Shown: positions 25,101 to 34,409 of the stretch, piece by piece
Layout of the letters: each line of letters begins with the position of its first letter
How positions within the stretch are numbered: the stretch's first letter is position 1
Assembly: GCA_030544215.1 (NCBI GenBank)
Contig: JARZZO010000016.1
Coordinates: 58,321,501 to 58,385,500 of the forward strand
Length of the DNA stretch: 64,000 nucleotides
Reading direction: 5' to 3'
Origin: Zantedeschia hybrid cultivar
Taxonomy: Eukaryota > Streptophyta > Magnoliopsida > Alismatales > Araceae
Program-made: the position numbers and the translations under genes
The notes under the pieces: generated by a model
The model's input: the letters and a program-made list of their open reading frames with translations, nothing else
The model's database searches: none
What the model was told of the DNA's origin: nothing

Positions 25101-27701
25101 ATGGAGGTCTATATAGACGACATGTTGGTGAAGAGCCGCGTTGCTGCGGAGCACCTGGCCGACCTGGCCGAGACTTTCTCCGCCCTCAGGCGGTACAAGA
25201 TGAAGCTGAACCAGGCCAAGTGCGCCTTCGGGGTAGCCTCCGGCAAGTTCCTCGGCTACATGGTCACGCACCGAGGGGTGGAGGCTAATCCCGAGAAGGT
25301 TTCGGCCATCATAAAGATGCGCCCCCCGGCTAACCTCCGAGAGGTACAGAAGCTGAACGGGAGGATCGCAGCTCTCAGCCGCTTCATGTCCAGGGCGGCC
25401 GACTACTGTTTTCCCTTCTTCAAGCTGCTGAAGAAGGCCAACAACTTCGACTGGACGGAAGAGTGTCAGACAGCCTTCAATCAGTTGAAGGCCTACCTCT
25501 CCAAAGTCCCCATCCTGTCAAAACCGATTTCCGGGGAGCCTCTGAGCCTATATCTCGCAGTCTCCGAGACGGCCCTCAGCACCGTCCTCGTCCGAGAACA
25601 AGAAGGCATTCAGAAGCCCGTTTATTACACCAGCCGAGCCCTTCAGGGAGCGGAACTCCGGTACCAAGCCCTGGAAAAGTTGGCTCTGGCCCTCGTCACT
25701 TCTGCAAGAAGGCTTCGGCCGTACTTCCTGGCCCATTCTGTGAAAGTCCTCATCAACCAGCCCTTGAGGCAGGTTCTCTCCCGACCAGAGGTGTCCGGCA
25801 GGCTGGCGAAGTGGGCAATTGAGCTAGGAGAGTTCGACATCTCCTATGCCCCTCGAGTGGCAATAAAAGCCCAAGCATTGGCAGACTTCATCGCCGAGCT
25901 TACCCCCGGCGCTTGCACGACGCCGCAGCCAGAACCCGAGGTGGCCGAAGCCGAGGCTCTTTCAGCACCGGCACCACCGGACGAATGGCGACTCTTTGTG
26001 GACGGCTCCGCGTGCTCCACGGGCAGTGGCGCCGGATGGATCCTGGCATCACCCGAAGGGGTCGTGACGGAGTACGCCCTGCGTTTCTCCTTTCCTGCAA
26101 CTAACAACGCCGCCGAGTATGAAGCCCTCATTTCCGGCCTCCAAGCTGCAAAGAAACTCGGCGCCCGGAACTTAAAAGCCTTCAGCGATTCCCAGTTAAT
26201 CGCCGGCCACGTCTCCGGGGAGTATGAGGCTCGGGACGCAGTGATGGCGTCTTATCTCCAGGTAACTCGCAAGATCCTCGCTCAATTCGATTCTTGTGAA
26301 ATCGTGAGGATCCCGAGAGCCGAGAATACCCGGGCCGATGCCCTTTCCCGGCTGGCGTCAACCCAAGACGGGGGCGGAGGCCGGATGATCCTCGTCAAGG
26401 AGCTCGCCGAACCCAGCCTCGGCGAAACCGAAGCCATGCAGATTGCTGAAGCAGAAGCCGAGACATGGATGACTCCCCTCGTCACTTTCCTTCTCCAAGG
26501 AGAAGTCCCTCCAGATCCTAGGGAGGCGAAGCGCATCCGGCAGCGCTCATCCCACTTTCTCCTTTTGGACGGGGTGTTGTACAAGAAATCATTTGGCCGA
26601 CCTTTGCTGCGGTGCCTCGGCCCGGCCGAGGCCGACTACGCCATAAGGGAAGTCCACGAAGGGGTGTGCGGGGCGCATGCGGGAGGAAGGGCCCTGGCTC
26701 ACAAGCTCCTAAGGCAAGGCTACTGGTGGCCCACGCTTCGAGAGGACGCTTTAGCCCTCGTACGGCGCTGCGACCAGTGCCAGAGGTTTAGCTCCCTCAC
26801 TCATCAGGCAGCCACCCTTATGACCCCGTTATCTGATCCCTGGCCTTTCGCCCAATGGGGAGTCGACATCCTGGGACCTTTTCCCGTCGCCACCGGCCAA
26901 AGGAAATTCCTCATCGTGGCAGTCGACTACTTCACCAAATGGGTCGAAGCCGAACCCCTCGCCTCAATAACCGACAACAATGCTTGGAACTTCGTGTGGA
27001 AGTCCATCATTTGCCGGTTCGGCGTCCCTCGAGCCATCATCTCAGACAACGGAAAGCAGTTCGATAGCCAACGGTTCGGTGATAACTGCGCCAGCTTCGG
27101 CATACTCCACAAGTTTACTTCGGTAGCGCATCCTCAAGCGAACGGCCAAGCCGAAGTCACTAACCGAAGCCTTTTACAGGGATTGAAAACCCGACTCGGC
27201 GAAGCTAAGGGCCGATGGGTGGAAGAACTGCCGAGTGTCCTGTGGGCCTATCGGACGACGAGCCGAACCCCCATCGGCGAAACTCCCTTCCGCATGACCT
27301 ATGGGGTAGAGGCCGTCATTCCCGTAGAGATCGGCCTCCCTTCTCCCAGAGTCATGGCCTATAATACGGAAGCCAATGAGGAAAGTCTGAAAGACCACTT
27401 GGACCTCATTGAGGAGGTCCGAGATAAAGCTCGTATCCGACTGGCGGCTTATCAGCAACGAATGGCCAAGTACCATAACACTCGAGTAAAGCCCCGGAGC
27501 TTTGAAGTGGGGAATCTCGTGTTAAGGAATGCCCATGCTTCCAAGCCAGCCGAAGCCTCGGGGAAGCTTGCCCCCAACTGGGAGGGGCCCTACCGGGTCA
27601 GGGAGGTAATCAGACGAGGAGCTTACCGGTTGGAAACCCTTTCGGGCCAACCCCTTCCTCGCACATGGAATGTGGAGCGCCTTCGGCGTTATTACATGTA
27701 A
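22197..27701 (+). CDS. gag-pol polyprotein of element A
   Basis: A single open frame of 1834 residues supplies capsid and all enzymes for retrotransposition. The retrotransposon gag (capsid) domain lies at about 225-370. A zinc-knuckle-like motif starts at C460 (CEYHREIGHTTDEC; His replaces the second Cys of CCHC). The aspartic protease has D610 in VDNGSAPNIL. Reverse transcriptase covers about 830-1080 with catalytic YIDD at 972-975. A first, degenerate RNase H (about 1110-1235) is followed by a second, archaeal-type RNase H (D1269 in FVDGSA, NNAAEYEAL, FSDSQLIAGH, NTRADALSRL), which is diagnostic of Tat. Integrase has an H-H-C-C finger and D1557, D1617, E1653, a D-35-E spacing. The start ATG lies 17 bases after the primer site. 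There are no stops or frameshifts, so it may be functional. Confidence 0.96.
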   Translation: MSQRPVTRRSGQSEAEAREASAQMPLSEGAPSAPPNPPLPTIPESFGSEDRVGVLQQQVATLAAAVTSLAPLQEMVSAIAQRMGLTGQPPQQAPLPPLYSVQDARFRPVPAPASLYEAAAARSEPSALPARAPRVDRPTEQDYASSEYHPARTGGPSVATSAAPDLDQRLTAMRKEMQQMVSRPHGAPLASSILEQTPFTAELLATEVPSDFKLPKGPPYDGMTDPVCHFRKFNSYLRVRGISEAVRCRLFPLTLEKIALTWFETLAPNSIHSLAQLGQLFIDQFYDATRQSKTSASLLAIRQGPAETLQDYFTRFRTEAAQIPNLDSSIAVSAVISGCRDEGLLGSIGKRHPPTFQDLVARAHKYINREALMLSRGRGATEAISAPAPQVVRPRPEDQESSRKRYRREEWDRERRRDAQPRYLPLPAPPSRMLMEVKGMLRRPDRIKTDPRRRDPGRYCEYHREIGHTTDECRQLREEIDRIIREGKLPQYRREQPPQQNQDAPAAPRQQQPSATEAAPPPKATSAPVESSHQRPSSGSIMMISGGPGEGSRPRQRSTVAAVEGEPKRPRLEDITFGAEDLTDVQVPHDDALVVNAVINNYDVHRIFVDNGSAPNILFYDCFVKMGLSEASMKPHRGPLFGFNGSPCRVEGIVRLPVTLGSAPRQLTVETDFAVVKIESAYNAIFGRRLIGGVGAVPSSFHQKLKFHTDHGIGEAKGNQEAARQCYMISVKGKNAAETLAIESSAEASPGEALLAVPVPGGEGRVLMIGSGLEKGEAEKLTEFLKKNLDVFAWSPADMPGVDPEVAEHRLHTDPNQPPVKQRRRTFNQERRAAIQAEVQKGLDAGHLREVHHPYWIANVVMVPKKDGKWRMCVDFTNLNKACPMDSFPLPRIDQVVDATSGHELLSFLDAYSGYHQIRMHPDDESKTSFTTDLGLYCYTRMPFGLKNAGATYQRLVNKVFAAQLGRNMEVYIDDMLVKSRVAAEHLADLAETFSALRRYKMKLNQAKCAFGVASGKFLGYMVTHRGVEANPEKVSAIIKMRPPANLREVQKLNGRIAALSRFMSRAADYCFPFFKLLKKANNFDWTEECQTAFNQLKAYLSKVPILSKPISGEPLSLYLAVSETALSTVLVREQEGIQKPVYYTSRALQGAELRYQALEKLALALVTSARRLRPYFLAHSVKVLINQPLRQVLSRPEVSGRLAKWAIELGEFDISYAPRVAIKAQALADFIAELTPGACTTPQPEPEVAEAEALSAPAPPDEWRLFVDGSACSTGSGAGWILASPEGVVTEYALRFSFPATNNAAEYEALISGLQAAKKLGARNLKAFSDSQLIAGHVSGEYEARDAVMASYLQVTRKILAQFDSCEIVRIPRAENTRADALSRLASTQDGGGGRMILVKELAEPSLGETEAMQIAEAEAETWMTPLVTFLLQGEVPPDPREAKRIRQRSSHFLLLDGVLYKKSFGRPLLRCLGPAEADYAIREVHEGVCGAHAGGRALAHKLLRQGYWWPTLREDALALVRRCDQCQRFSSLTHQAATLMTPLSDPWPFAQWGVDILGPFPVATGQRKFLIVAVDYFTKWVEAEPLASITDNNAWNFVWKSIICRFGVPRAIISDNGKQFDSQRFGDNCASFGILHKFTSVAHPQANGQAEVTNRSLLQGLKTRLGEAKGRWVEELPSVLWAYRTTSRTPIGETPFRMTYGVEAVIPVEIGLPSPRVMAYNTEANEESLKDHLDLIEEVRDKARIRLAAYQQRMAKYHNTRVKPRSFEVGNLVLRNAHASKPAEASGKLAPNWEGPYRVREVIRRGAYRLETLSGQPLPRTWNVERLRRYYM

Positions 27702-27734
27702 GTCAACTCTCCCCAGGCTTTTAGCCGGAGGCTA

Positions 27735-27743
27735 TAAATACAG
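27735..27743 (+). promoter_or_regulatory. TATA-like box between pol and the tandem array
   Basis: CTATAAATA lies 34 bases after the gag-pol stop and about 45 bases before the 71/73 bp array. It matches a plant TATA box, but there is no evidence that it is used and no obvious gene downstream on this strand. Confidence 0.25.
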
Positions 27744-27779
27744 AAACTTGCTTTCTTTCAGAAAAACTTGTTATGGTAT

Positions 27780-28430
27780 TCTCTCTAAGTCCGTGTAAAC
27801 CGTACCGGGGGTGGCTTCGGCCATGCAAACCGTATCGGGAGCGGCAAGGTTTTCTCTAAGTCCGTGTAAACCGTACCGGGAGTGGCTTCGGCCATGCAAA
27901 CCGTATCGGGAGCGGCATGGTATTCTCTCTAAGTCCGTGTAAACCGTACCGGGGGTGGCTTCGGCCATGCAAACCGTATCGGGAGCGGCAAGGTTTTCTC
28001 TAAGTCCGTGTAAACCGTACCGGGGGTGGCTTCGGCCATGCAAACCGTATCGGGAGCGGCAAGGTTTTCTCTAAGTCCGTGTAAACCGTACCGGGAGTGG
28101 CTTCGGCCATGCAAACCGTATCGGGAGCGGCATGGTATTCTCTCTAAGTCCGTGTAAACCGTACCGGGAGTGGCTTCGGCCATGCAAACCGTATCGGGAG
28201 CGGCAAGGTTTTCTCTAAGTCCGTGTAAACCGTACCGGGAGTGGCTTCGGCCATGCAAACCGTATCGGGAGCGGCAAGGTTTTCTCTAAGTCCGTGTAAA
28301 CCGTACCGGGAGTGGCTTCGGCCATGCAAACCGTATCGGGAGCGGCAGGGTTTTCTCTAAGTCCGCGTAAATCGTTCCGGGAATGGCTCCGGCCACGTAT
28401 ACCGATTCTGGAGGCGCCGAGGCATATATA
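27780..28430. repeat. 71/73 bp tandem array of element A (8 periods)
   Basis: Repeat starts (TAAGTCCG) fall at 27786, 27857, 27930, 28001, 28072, 28145, 28216, 28287 and 28358, giving periods of 71, 73, 71, 71, 73, 71, 71 and 71. The two lengths differ only in the linker (GCAAGGTTTTC or GCATGGTATTCTC). Each unit contains two related halves, GTAAACCGTACCGGGAGTGGC and GCAAACCGTATCGGGAGCGGC (21-mers, one letter each beyond the core similarity). The array decays on the right from 28358 (GCGTAAATCGTTCCGGGAAT). Peptides read through it are not genes: the two unit lengths keep changing frame. Confidence 0.97.
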
Positions 28431-28781
28431 AGTTCGCGCGAGCGGAAGCGTGAAGGGCTTCGGCCATCCGACAAGCGTAAGAAGCGGCAAGATGCCCCTA
28501 AGGGATCATATGAACTACCATAGTAAAGGCCCCGGCCAAATACTGTGACGACGTTCTATCCGAACCGGCATCGGGTTTCGGCCTTACAAGCTATAGCGAA
28601 CGACGACGGGATCTAAGGCTCCTGAAGGGCTACATTCGGTCGATCGCACGCAAGCAGCCAGGTAAAGCCAAAAACCTTCCTTCCATTTTTTAAAATAAAG
28701 GGAGATACAAAGCTCAGCCGTACGCCTGGCCAAAAGCTTACAAAAGTAAAGCAAAAAAGAAAACCGAGGGGAACCCTCGTA
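28431..28781. other. spacer between the array and the antisense gene, element A
   Basis: This is non-coding sequence conserved in element B (45150-45516). It would be the 3' untranslated end of the antisense transcript. It contains the A-rich run AAAATAAAG near 28691 on the plus strand; no clear AATAAA is seen on the minus strand. Confidence 0.4.
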
Positions 28782-31361
28782 TCAGTCCTCGACAACCCCC
28801 TCCCCCTCCACCTCGACGACGTTTCGGTCAGGAGAAGGAGAGGGAGAGTCGACGACCTGCACCGCTTCGGAAGCGGCGCCTTCAGCAAGGGCATCTTCAG
28901 CAGCGGCCTCTTCGGCATTTGCTTCTTCAACATCGGCCTCTTCGGCATCGGCCTCTTCGGTCTCGGCCTCCTCGGCACCGGCCTCCTCGGCATCAGCTGG
29001 AGGCGGGGCCCTCTCCGCCACGAGCTCCTCCCACCAGGATAAAAGCTCCCGGGCTTCCTCGCCCCTTGGCATGGCTTCCCCGGTCAGATCGACGCTCGGG
29101 TAAGCCCGCTGGGCGACTGCTAGTCCGAGGTCAAAAACCGCGGAAGAAGCCTACAGCTGGGCCCGGAGGATCTCCTGGGCATAGTCGCTCCCGGCCTTGT
29201 AGTTGGCCACGGCCGACTCCGCTGCCTTTCCCAGTTCCCGCTTCAAGGTCGACACCTCCTCGATGAGGCGGCGCTTCTCCGAAGCTCCCCGAGCCTCCCT
29301 GTCCTGGGTCTGAGCTTTGAAAGTCCGGAATTCGGACTCGACCGCCGCAAGATCGCTCTCGGCCTTCTCCTTGGCCTCAGCGGCGGCACGGGCCTCTGCT
29401 GCCCTCTTCTCCAGCTGCTTCCGCGCTCGGGCACTCGCAGTCACGAGCTCCTCCACTAGGGGCTCGATGCGAGGAGCCGCCGAAGTGCCTTCCCCCGAAC
29501 CAACCGGATGCGCCTCGGCTTCCAGAAGCTTACGCTGAAGCAGCTCCTGACGATGCATCAGGACACGGGTCGTCATCGAAGCCTGCGGATCGAGGGCGGA
29601 TGAGGGCCAGTAGAATCAAAAGAAGAAGCTGAAGATGAGCTGAAACACTTTCGGGGTGCTCACCTGAACCGACAGACGGGCACTCATCTCCGTCAGATCG
29701 GTGATGGAGTGGGCCTTCAGCTCCTCAAAGATTGAAGGGAGAGTGAGGCTGTTGAGCAGACGAAGGCACGTCTGCGGGTCCTCCATGCTCTCCCCCGATG
29801 CGGGGTGCCGCCGCTCGAGCTGCGCCCGCGGTTCGGCATCTCCTCCATCGGCTCCTGCCGATACGGCCGGAGGGGAGTCACCCCTCGGCATCTCAGGAGA
29901 CGCCAACCTTGCAGCCCTTCGGGCCCCGGCGCTCCTCCTGATTAGCTGGACTTCCACCTCTCCCTCGGCCTCCTCTACCCGGGGGCGCTTCGACGCTCGG
30001 CCGCCTCCCCGAGAGGCAAACTTAGTCCTCTGCTCCCTCTCAAGAGCAGCGGCGACTGCACGACCCTCGGCGGAGGCCGCAGTCCCGAGGCCCCCGCCTC
30101 TTGTCCTCGGACCCCCGGTGCCTCGGACAGGCCTGCTCACCGCCTGCGGGGCCGGCGCCCGGCGCGAAGCGCGCTGATCCGATAGCTGGTCGAGGAGGGC
30201 GTCGAGCTGGGCCATTGCTGCAAAGCAAGAAGGGGATATCAGAAGCCAAAAACAACGATCGAGTAAAAGACTCAGAGCCGACTTACCCTCGGCCGAAACT
30301 TCGTCAGCCTCCAAAGCCGGAAGAGCTTCGGCCGGAGGAGCGGCAGTCCTTCCCCCGCGGCCCCGCGGAGCCTCCCCGGGAGGTAGGTACGGAAAGACCC
30401 GCTCCGGATCACGCTTAGGGTCCGGCCAAACCCCGGCACCTATCAACCGCTCCGCGTCGGAAAGAAGCACCGAAACGTCGTAAGGGGCCTTCGCCTGAAC
30501 GTGACCCACAATGGTACTCTGGACGGGAGACAGAACAGGAGGTCCCGAGAGTCCTTCGGCCAGCGGCACCCACTCGGTGGGGAAGGGCCACACACCCTTC
30601 TCCTTCTCCGGCAGAGAGACGAAGATAAACTTCCTCTTCCAGCCATGGATAGACGAAGGCTTCCCAGAGAAAATCCTCCGGCCAACCCGGGGGACAAAGC
30701 AGTACCATTCCGACTTCCCCTGCGTCTGGATCTTGAAGAGGTAGCGAACGACATTGAGGGAGGGGCGGATTTTCACGTGAGCGAAGACACTCAGGAATCC
30801 GTACACAGTGCGCCAAGAGTTGGGGAAGAGCTGAGAAGGGGCCAGCCCGTAGAAGCTAAGAAGATTGACGACGAAGGTGGGGAGAGGGAGACGGAATCCC
30901 GCCTCAAAGCTATCGACGTAAATGGAAAAAGACCCCGGGCGAACGGTATTTGCCCTAGTGGCGGAATCGGGCCGAAGGGGGGTCGTCCAAGAGGGAAGCT
31001 GAAAGTAAGAAACTAAGTTCCTCACCTCTACATCCGAAAGGGCACAGCTAGCCCCCGAAGCAACATCCGGGAGGCGGCGTTCCGAGGTGGAAGCCTGGCC
31101 CGAGTCCCGAACTTCCTGAAAAGCCTCGGCCCCGGAAGCCTCGGCCTCGGGAGCCTCGGCCTCAGAAGCCTCGGTCCCAGAAGCCTCGGTCCCAGAAGCC
31201 TCGGCTCCAGAAACCTCAGTCCCGGAAGTTTCGGACCCGGAGCTTTCAGACTCCCCGGACATCGCAGAAGTAAGAGATCCCGAGGCAAGAGGGTCCGACA
31301 AGGAGGGGGGAGTGTACTCCTCGTCCGAAGGGGTAATCTCACTAGAAGAGCTCCGGACCAT
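28782..31361 (-). pseudogene. spliced antisense gene of element A, PF04195-like, with a nonsense codon
   Basis: On the strand opposite gag-pol I infer three exons: 31361-30287, 30217-29664 and 29582-28782, joined by GT-AG introns of 69 and 81 bp with phases that match. The product (809 codons plus stop) has an acidic Ser/Glu/Ala repeat region and then a domain like the plant putative gypsy-type transposon family PF04195 (VRNLVSYFQLPSW, YVDSFEAGFRLPLPTFVVNL, LFPNSWRTVYGF, HVKIRPSLNVVRYLFKI). A basic segment, a coiled coil (about the first 140 residues of exon 3) and an Ala/Glu-rich acidic tail follow. A TAG at 29151-29153 stops it in exon 3, where element B has CAG. Antisense extra genes are known in Tat relatives such as Grande; their function is unknown. 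A continuous 660-residue frame also exists because intron 1 happens to be divisible by three. Confidence 0.75.
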
Positions 31362-31628
31362 AAAGCCGCGGAGGGAGGGAAGAAGACTGAGGCTTACTCG
31401 CAGAAAGAAGGAGAGGATCTCTCCTGAACCAGGCGTCGCCTCAAGCCTCCAGACTCCACAGGCAATGCACTCTGAGGGACGAAGAGCCTCCCCCAGTAGC
31501 CGACGAAGCTCGGATGAAGCCTTCAGGAAACTGGCCTCTCGCAGGAGAAGGAAGAAGAGCTTAGGCAGTTGCGGGGGGGAGCGTAAGCGCGGTAGCAAGA
31601 AGAGGAACAGTGCCCCGCAGAGGGCCTG

Positions 31629-31636
31629 TATTTATA
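31629..31636 (-). promoter_or_regulatory. TATA box of the antisense gene, element A
   Basis: The minus strand reads TATAAATA about 270 bases upstream of the inferred start codon at 31361. The same box is present in element B (48348-48355). It fits an independent promoter for the antisense gene. Confidence 0.55.
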
Positions 31637-32230
31637 GAGCCCGGTCGATACGCCTCCCGCCGAAGCCTGCGGCCGAGATCGTCCCGCTCGTCCCGTCGCT
31701 CCTTCCGGATGCCCGCCACGTGTGCCGTCCTTCAGCAATGATGGCGGACCGGCTCCGGGACTTGAGGCAAGAGCGATCAGCGGCTGACAGCGCTCCGACC
31801 CTTCGGCTCACCACTCGGATGCCCGCCACGCGTCCCGATCCGCAGGCGACAAAGGGAGCGGCGGCAATCCGAGCGGAGCCTCGGGCAGAGAGCCGGGGCG
31901 ATCCGCGACCCACGGGCGGTCGGGATCCGTTTGTGTTTTCTCCAGAGCGGCTGGATGCGCGACGTGTGTCCCGTGCTTCCTCGCGAAGCGACGCGCCGTC
32001 CCGTCCGTTTAATGAGGCCTGACGCGGGTCAGAGGTACCGACCCTGCGGCTTCTCAGCTCTCAGCCTTCGCCGACCCTCTGAGCAAGGACAAAGCGACCG
32101 CACGGCCCTCGGCCGACCGAGGGCCTCCTCTTCTAGAAGAAGGGGGAATACGACTCCCAGGAAGACGCATGCTGTGATTTTCTTTCTTTTCTGGCAGTTT
32201 CAGGCTATACTCTTGCCGTCTCAGAACTGA
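31637..32230. other. upstream region of the antisense gene, element A
   Basis: GC-rich sequence between the antisense TATA box and the polypurine tract. Frames here have no recognisable protein. It repeats CGGATGCCCGCCACG at about 31708 and 31816. It is nearly identical to 48356-48949 in element B. Confidence 0.5.
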
Positions 32231-32250
32231 GGAAGACAAGAGTGGGGGGC
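32231..32250 (+). promoter_or_regulatory. polypurine tract of element A
   Basis: A purine-rich run ending AGTGGGGGGC lies four bases before the 3' LTR, the position required for priming plus-strand DNA synthesis. Confidence 0.8.
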
Positions 32251-32254
32251 TACG

Positions 32255-33398
32255 TGATGCGGCAGAATCCGATTCGGCCCATTGCAGCAGGCCCAAACCC
32301 CATTCAGCCCAACAGCAGCAGTGCTAGGCCCTCCGGCGGCCTTCGGCCCGCTAGCGGCCCAGCAGCCCTCGGCTTATAAGCGGCCCCGTCGCTCCCGGCC
32401 CAACAGGCTTCAGCCCGTCAGCGGCCCATCAGCCTACGGCCCGGGAACAGCACGGCGGCCCAGGGCCCAGCAGGCTTCGGCCCGTCAGCGGCCCAACCCC
32501 CTCCGGCCCGGTAGCCGAATCCGGCCCACTCCGGTGGCGGATCAGACGCTATGGCGGTTTATCAGTAAGCCTCCTTTTTGTCCTATATCGGCTGCCACCG
32601 TTAACCATCCGCTACCCTCCGCTATAAGTATCCTGCTACTTGTGGCCAAGGGGGGTGGTGGGAAAGACGGATGCCCCTCTAAGCTTCCGAAACCCCTTAA
32701 AGGACTACTGTCCGAATAGGGTTCTAGCTGTTTCCTCTTGCTTCCTGAATCGAATCTTCTTCAGAAGCTAACTTGACCGTCGGAGGGGGTTCCCCAGGGC
32801 TGACGCCCGGGACTCCTGCTGACTGGTTCTTCTTCTTCTTTCCCTCCTGCAGGGGCTCGGTTCGAATCATCGCCGACCTCCCCGAGTCGGTCTCGGCCGC
32901 CGACCTCGGACTCCTCTCCCCGGTCTCGACGCCGAACGCCGGCTGCCCCGCGCCAGGAGACTCGGTCTCACGCTGAAGTAGCCTTCGGACTCGCCGTCCG
33001 AGGGCGATCCCGTCGGTCGCCCCGCGCCAGGAGACTCGGCCTCGCGCTGAAGGCGCCTTCGGACCCCCTCGTCGGAGAGCGAGCCGTCCCCCCGTCCGAT
33101 CTCGGACTTTCCGGCTTCTGCTCCGACGCCCGTCTACAGCTCCGCCGACAGGAGCTCCTGCTCGCGCCGCGCCTTCGTCCGACCGAAGGAGCAGCGGCTC
33201 ACTATCCAAGAACAGCTCCGGCGGCAGATCGCGCCCCTCGCGGGCGGATCCTCTTCATTCCGAAACAGCCTTGGCTTCGCCCTGCTGTGGATCCCCGTCG
33301 GGTCCCCTCGTCACCGCTCGATCCGGACCGGCTCCGGATCCTCCTTGTTTCGGATCCCCGTTTGCGGGATCCGGTCGTGATAGATCCAGTCTACATCA
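32255..33398 (+). repeat. 3' LTR of element A
   Basis: 1144 bp, TG...CA. It differs from the 5' LTR at ten positions by eye (for example GGCTTATAAG against GGCCCATAAG). The target duplication GTTGG follows at 33399-33403. Confidence 0.95.
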
Positions 33399-33419
33399 GT
33401 TGGGATGGTATCAAATTAT

Positions 33420-33690
33420 CTACCACTCCCACTGGCGGACCATCGCTACCAGCCACCAGCAACCACCACCATTGCAATGTTCTCGTCGGTCTCCCCAAAC
33501 AGCAGAGCGTGCAGGATCCCCTCCAGGATCTGGATGGTCTTGTCCTCGCTACCCATATGTCGTAGAGTGCCCGGCTCACGCTCGGGCCGGTGACCACGTC
33601 GGCGCTGCCATGGAGCACGAGGAAGGGCAACGTCACCTCCGGCAACCTAGCGTAGATGTAGTCGCGATCACCCGGATCTTTGTAGCATGA
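33420..33690 (-). pseudogene. monoacylglycerol lipase (alpha/beta hydrolase) fragment
   Basis: Read on the minus strand, LPEVTLPFLVLHGSADVVTG and PSVSRALYD match the region around the catalytic Asp of plant monoacylglycerol lipase/caffeoylshikimate esterase-like hydrolases. After a frameshift near 33566 the sequence continues DKTIQILEGILHALLFGETDENIAMV, which includes the catalytic His. The nucleophile-Ser half of the enzyme is absent and the frame is broken, so it is a dead fragment. It lies beside the target duplication of element A, inside the inverted ends at 20559 and 34263, so it was probably captured by that DNA element before A inserted. Confidence 0.75.
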
Positions 33691-34250
33691 GATCAGAATG
33701 GCTATGGATCAAGAGATTTGGCCTTGTTTCTTGGGAGGCGACGAAGGAGGGCGCAACGTGGTGAAGCACAGCTTGGGCCTTTCCATTGGCTGGAGCTCCC
33801 AAGGGTCTGTAGGTCCTGCCTTGCTCCAGGAAGTAGGAGCTTGCGACGGGATCCGGCGAGGGGATGGCGAGCCTTGCTGGATCTGGAACCTTCATGCCCT
33901 CCTCCATTGACATCGGCGAGCACCTTGTATGCCGGCGGCGAGGGTGGAGGAGGGGGGCTGGGGCAAATCTGAGGAGGAGGTGGAGATGATTAGAGATTGG
34001 GGAGGCCCGGGAGGGTGAGGGAACAGATAGAGCGGAGACGATAGGGAGGGATGTGAAGGGTGGGGGAAAAGGGAATCACTCCCGTGCGTTACAAAAGAAA
34101 AAAGAGGTGTCCACCTTTTTTTTTTTTTCTTATCAAGTTTATCAAACGGAATCTTTATTAAGATGTATTTTGAAAATGCCTCCAAACACTTATTTTTAAA
34201 TCTTTTATTGTAAAATTATATTTTTGTTAAAAAAGTGTTATTCTAATGCA
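33691..34250. other. rest of the PIF-like element
   Basis: A GC-rich part (33691-34070, purine-rich on the plus strand) is followed by AT-rich sequence up to the right inverted end. I do not recognise a protein. The GC-rich part could be the 5' exon or leader of the captured lipase gene. Confidence 0.3.
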
Positions 34251-34409
34251 ATCAAACACCCTATAACTAACTAAAGATTGAACGACTCTGATGTTGAACT
34301 CGGATGGTTACTAAATTAGACAAATTTTGTGAAAGAGAACATAGGCTACTTGCTCTTGAAGAATTACATGGTACTTACCGTCAAGGGTGTAGCTAGTCTG
34401 CTTGAAGAG

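Larger units (their letters stand above)
21017..33398 (+). mobile_element. element A: complete Ty3/Gypsy Tat-lineage LTR retrotransposon
   Basis: This is a 12,382 bp element with two 1144 bp LTRs (TGATGCGG...CTACATCA) and a perfect 5 bp target duplication GTTGG (21012-21016 and 33399-33403). The tRNA-Arg type primer site, the gag-pol with a second RNase H, and an extra antisense gene before the 3' LTR place it in the Tat lineage (Retand/Ogre/Grande relatives). By eye the LTRs differ at 10 of 1144 positions (0.9 percent), so the insertion is young. Order: LTR, primer site, gag-pol, 71/73 bp tandem array, antisense gene, polypurine tract, LTR. Confidence 0.95.
20559..34263. mobile_element. PIF/Harbinger-like element split by element A
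   Basis: The left end TGGGGTGTTTGGT (20559-20571) and the complement of the right end, TAGGGTGTTTGAT (34251-34263), are 13 bp inverted repeats with two mismatches, flanked on both sides by TAA. A TAA/TTA duplication with GGG.GTTTG ends is the PIF/Harbinger (Tourist) signature. Without element A the unit is about 1.3 kb. The right half holds a monoacylglycerol-lipase fragment, so it may be a gene-capturing (Pack-type) copy. No transposase is seen. Pairing of these two ends is an inference, since similar ends are common in plant genomes. Confidence 0.45.

Noticed and set aside
27780..28430. CRISPR-like array
   Set aside because: Units are contiguous with no unique spacers, in a plant retrotransposon. 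It is a tandem repeat.
29616..31598. Single 660-residue minus-strand gene in element A
   Set aside because: The frame is open only because intron 1 is 69 bp. In B the same region is broken by a 1 bp difference, and the conserved protein continues in exon 3 beyond a good splice pair. The first 79 residues before MVRSSSSEI look like leader.
32282..33209. Frames of 145-161 residues on both strands inside the LTRs
   Set aside because: They recur in all four LTR copies, are not related to any protein and overlap regulatory sequence; typical of GC-rich LTRs.
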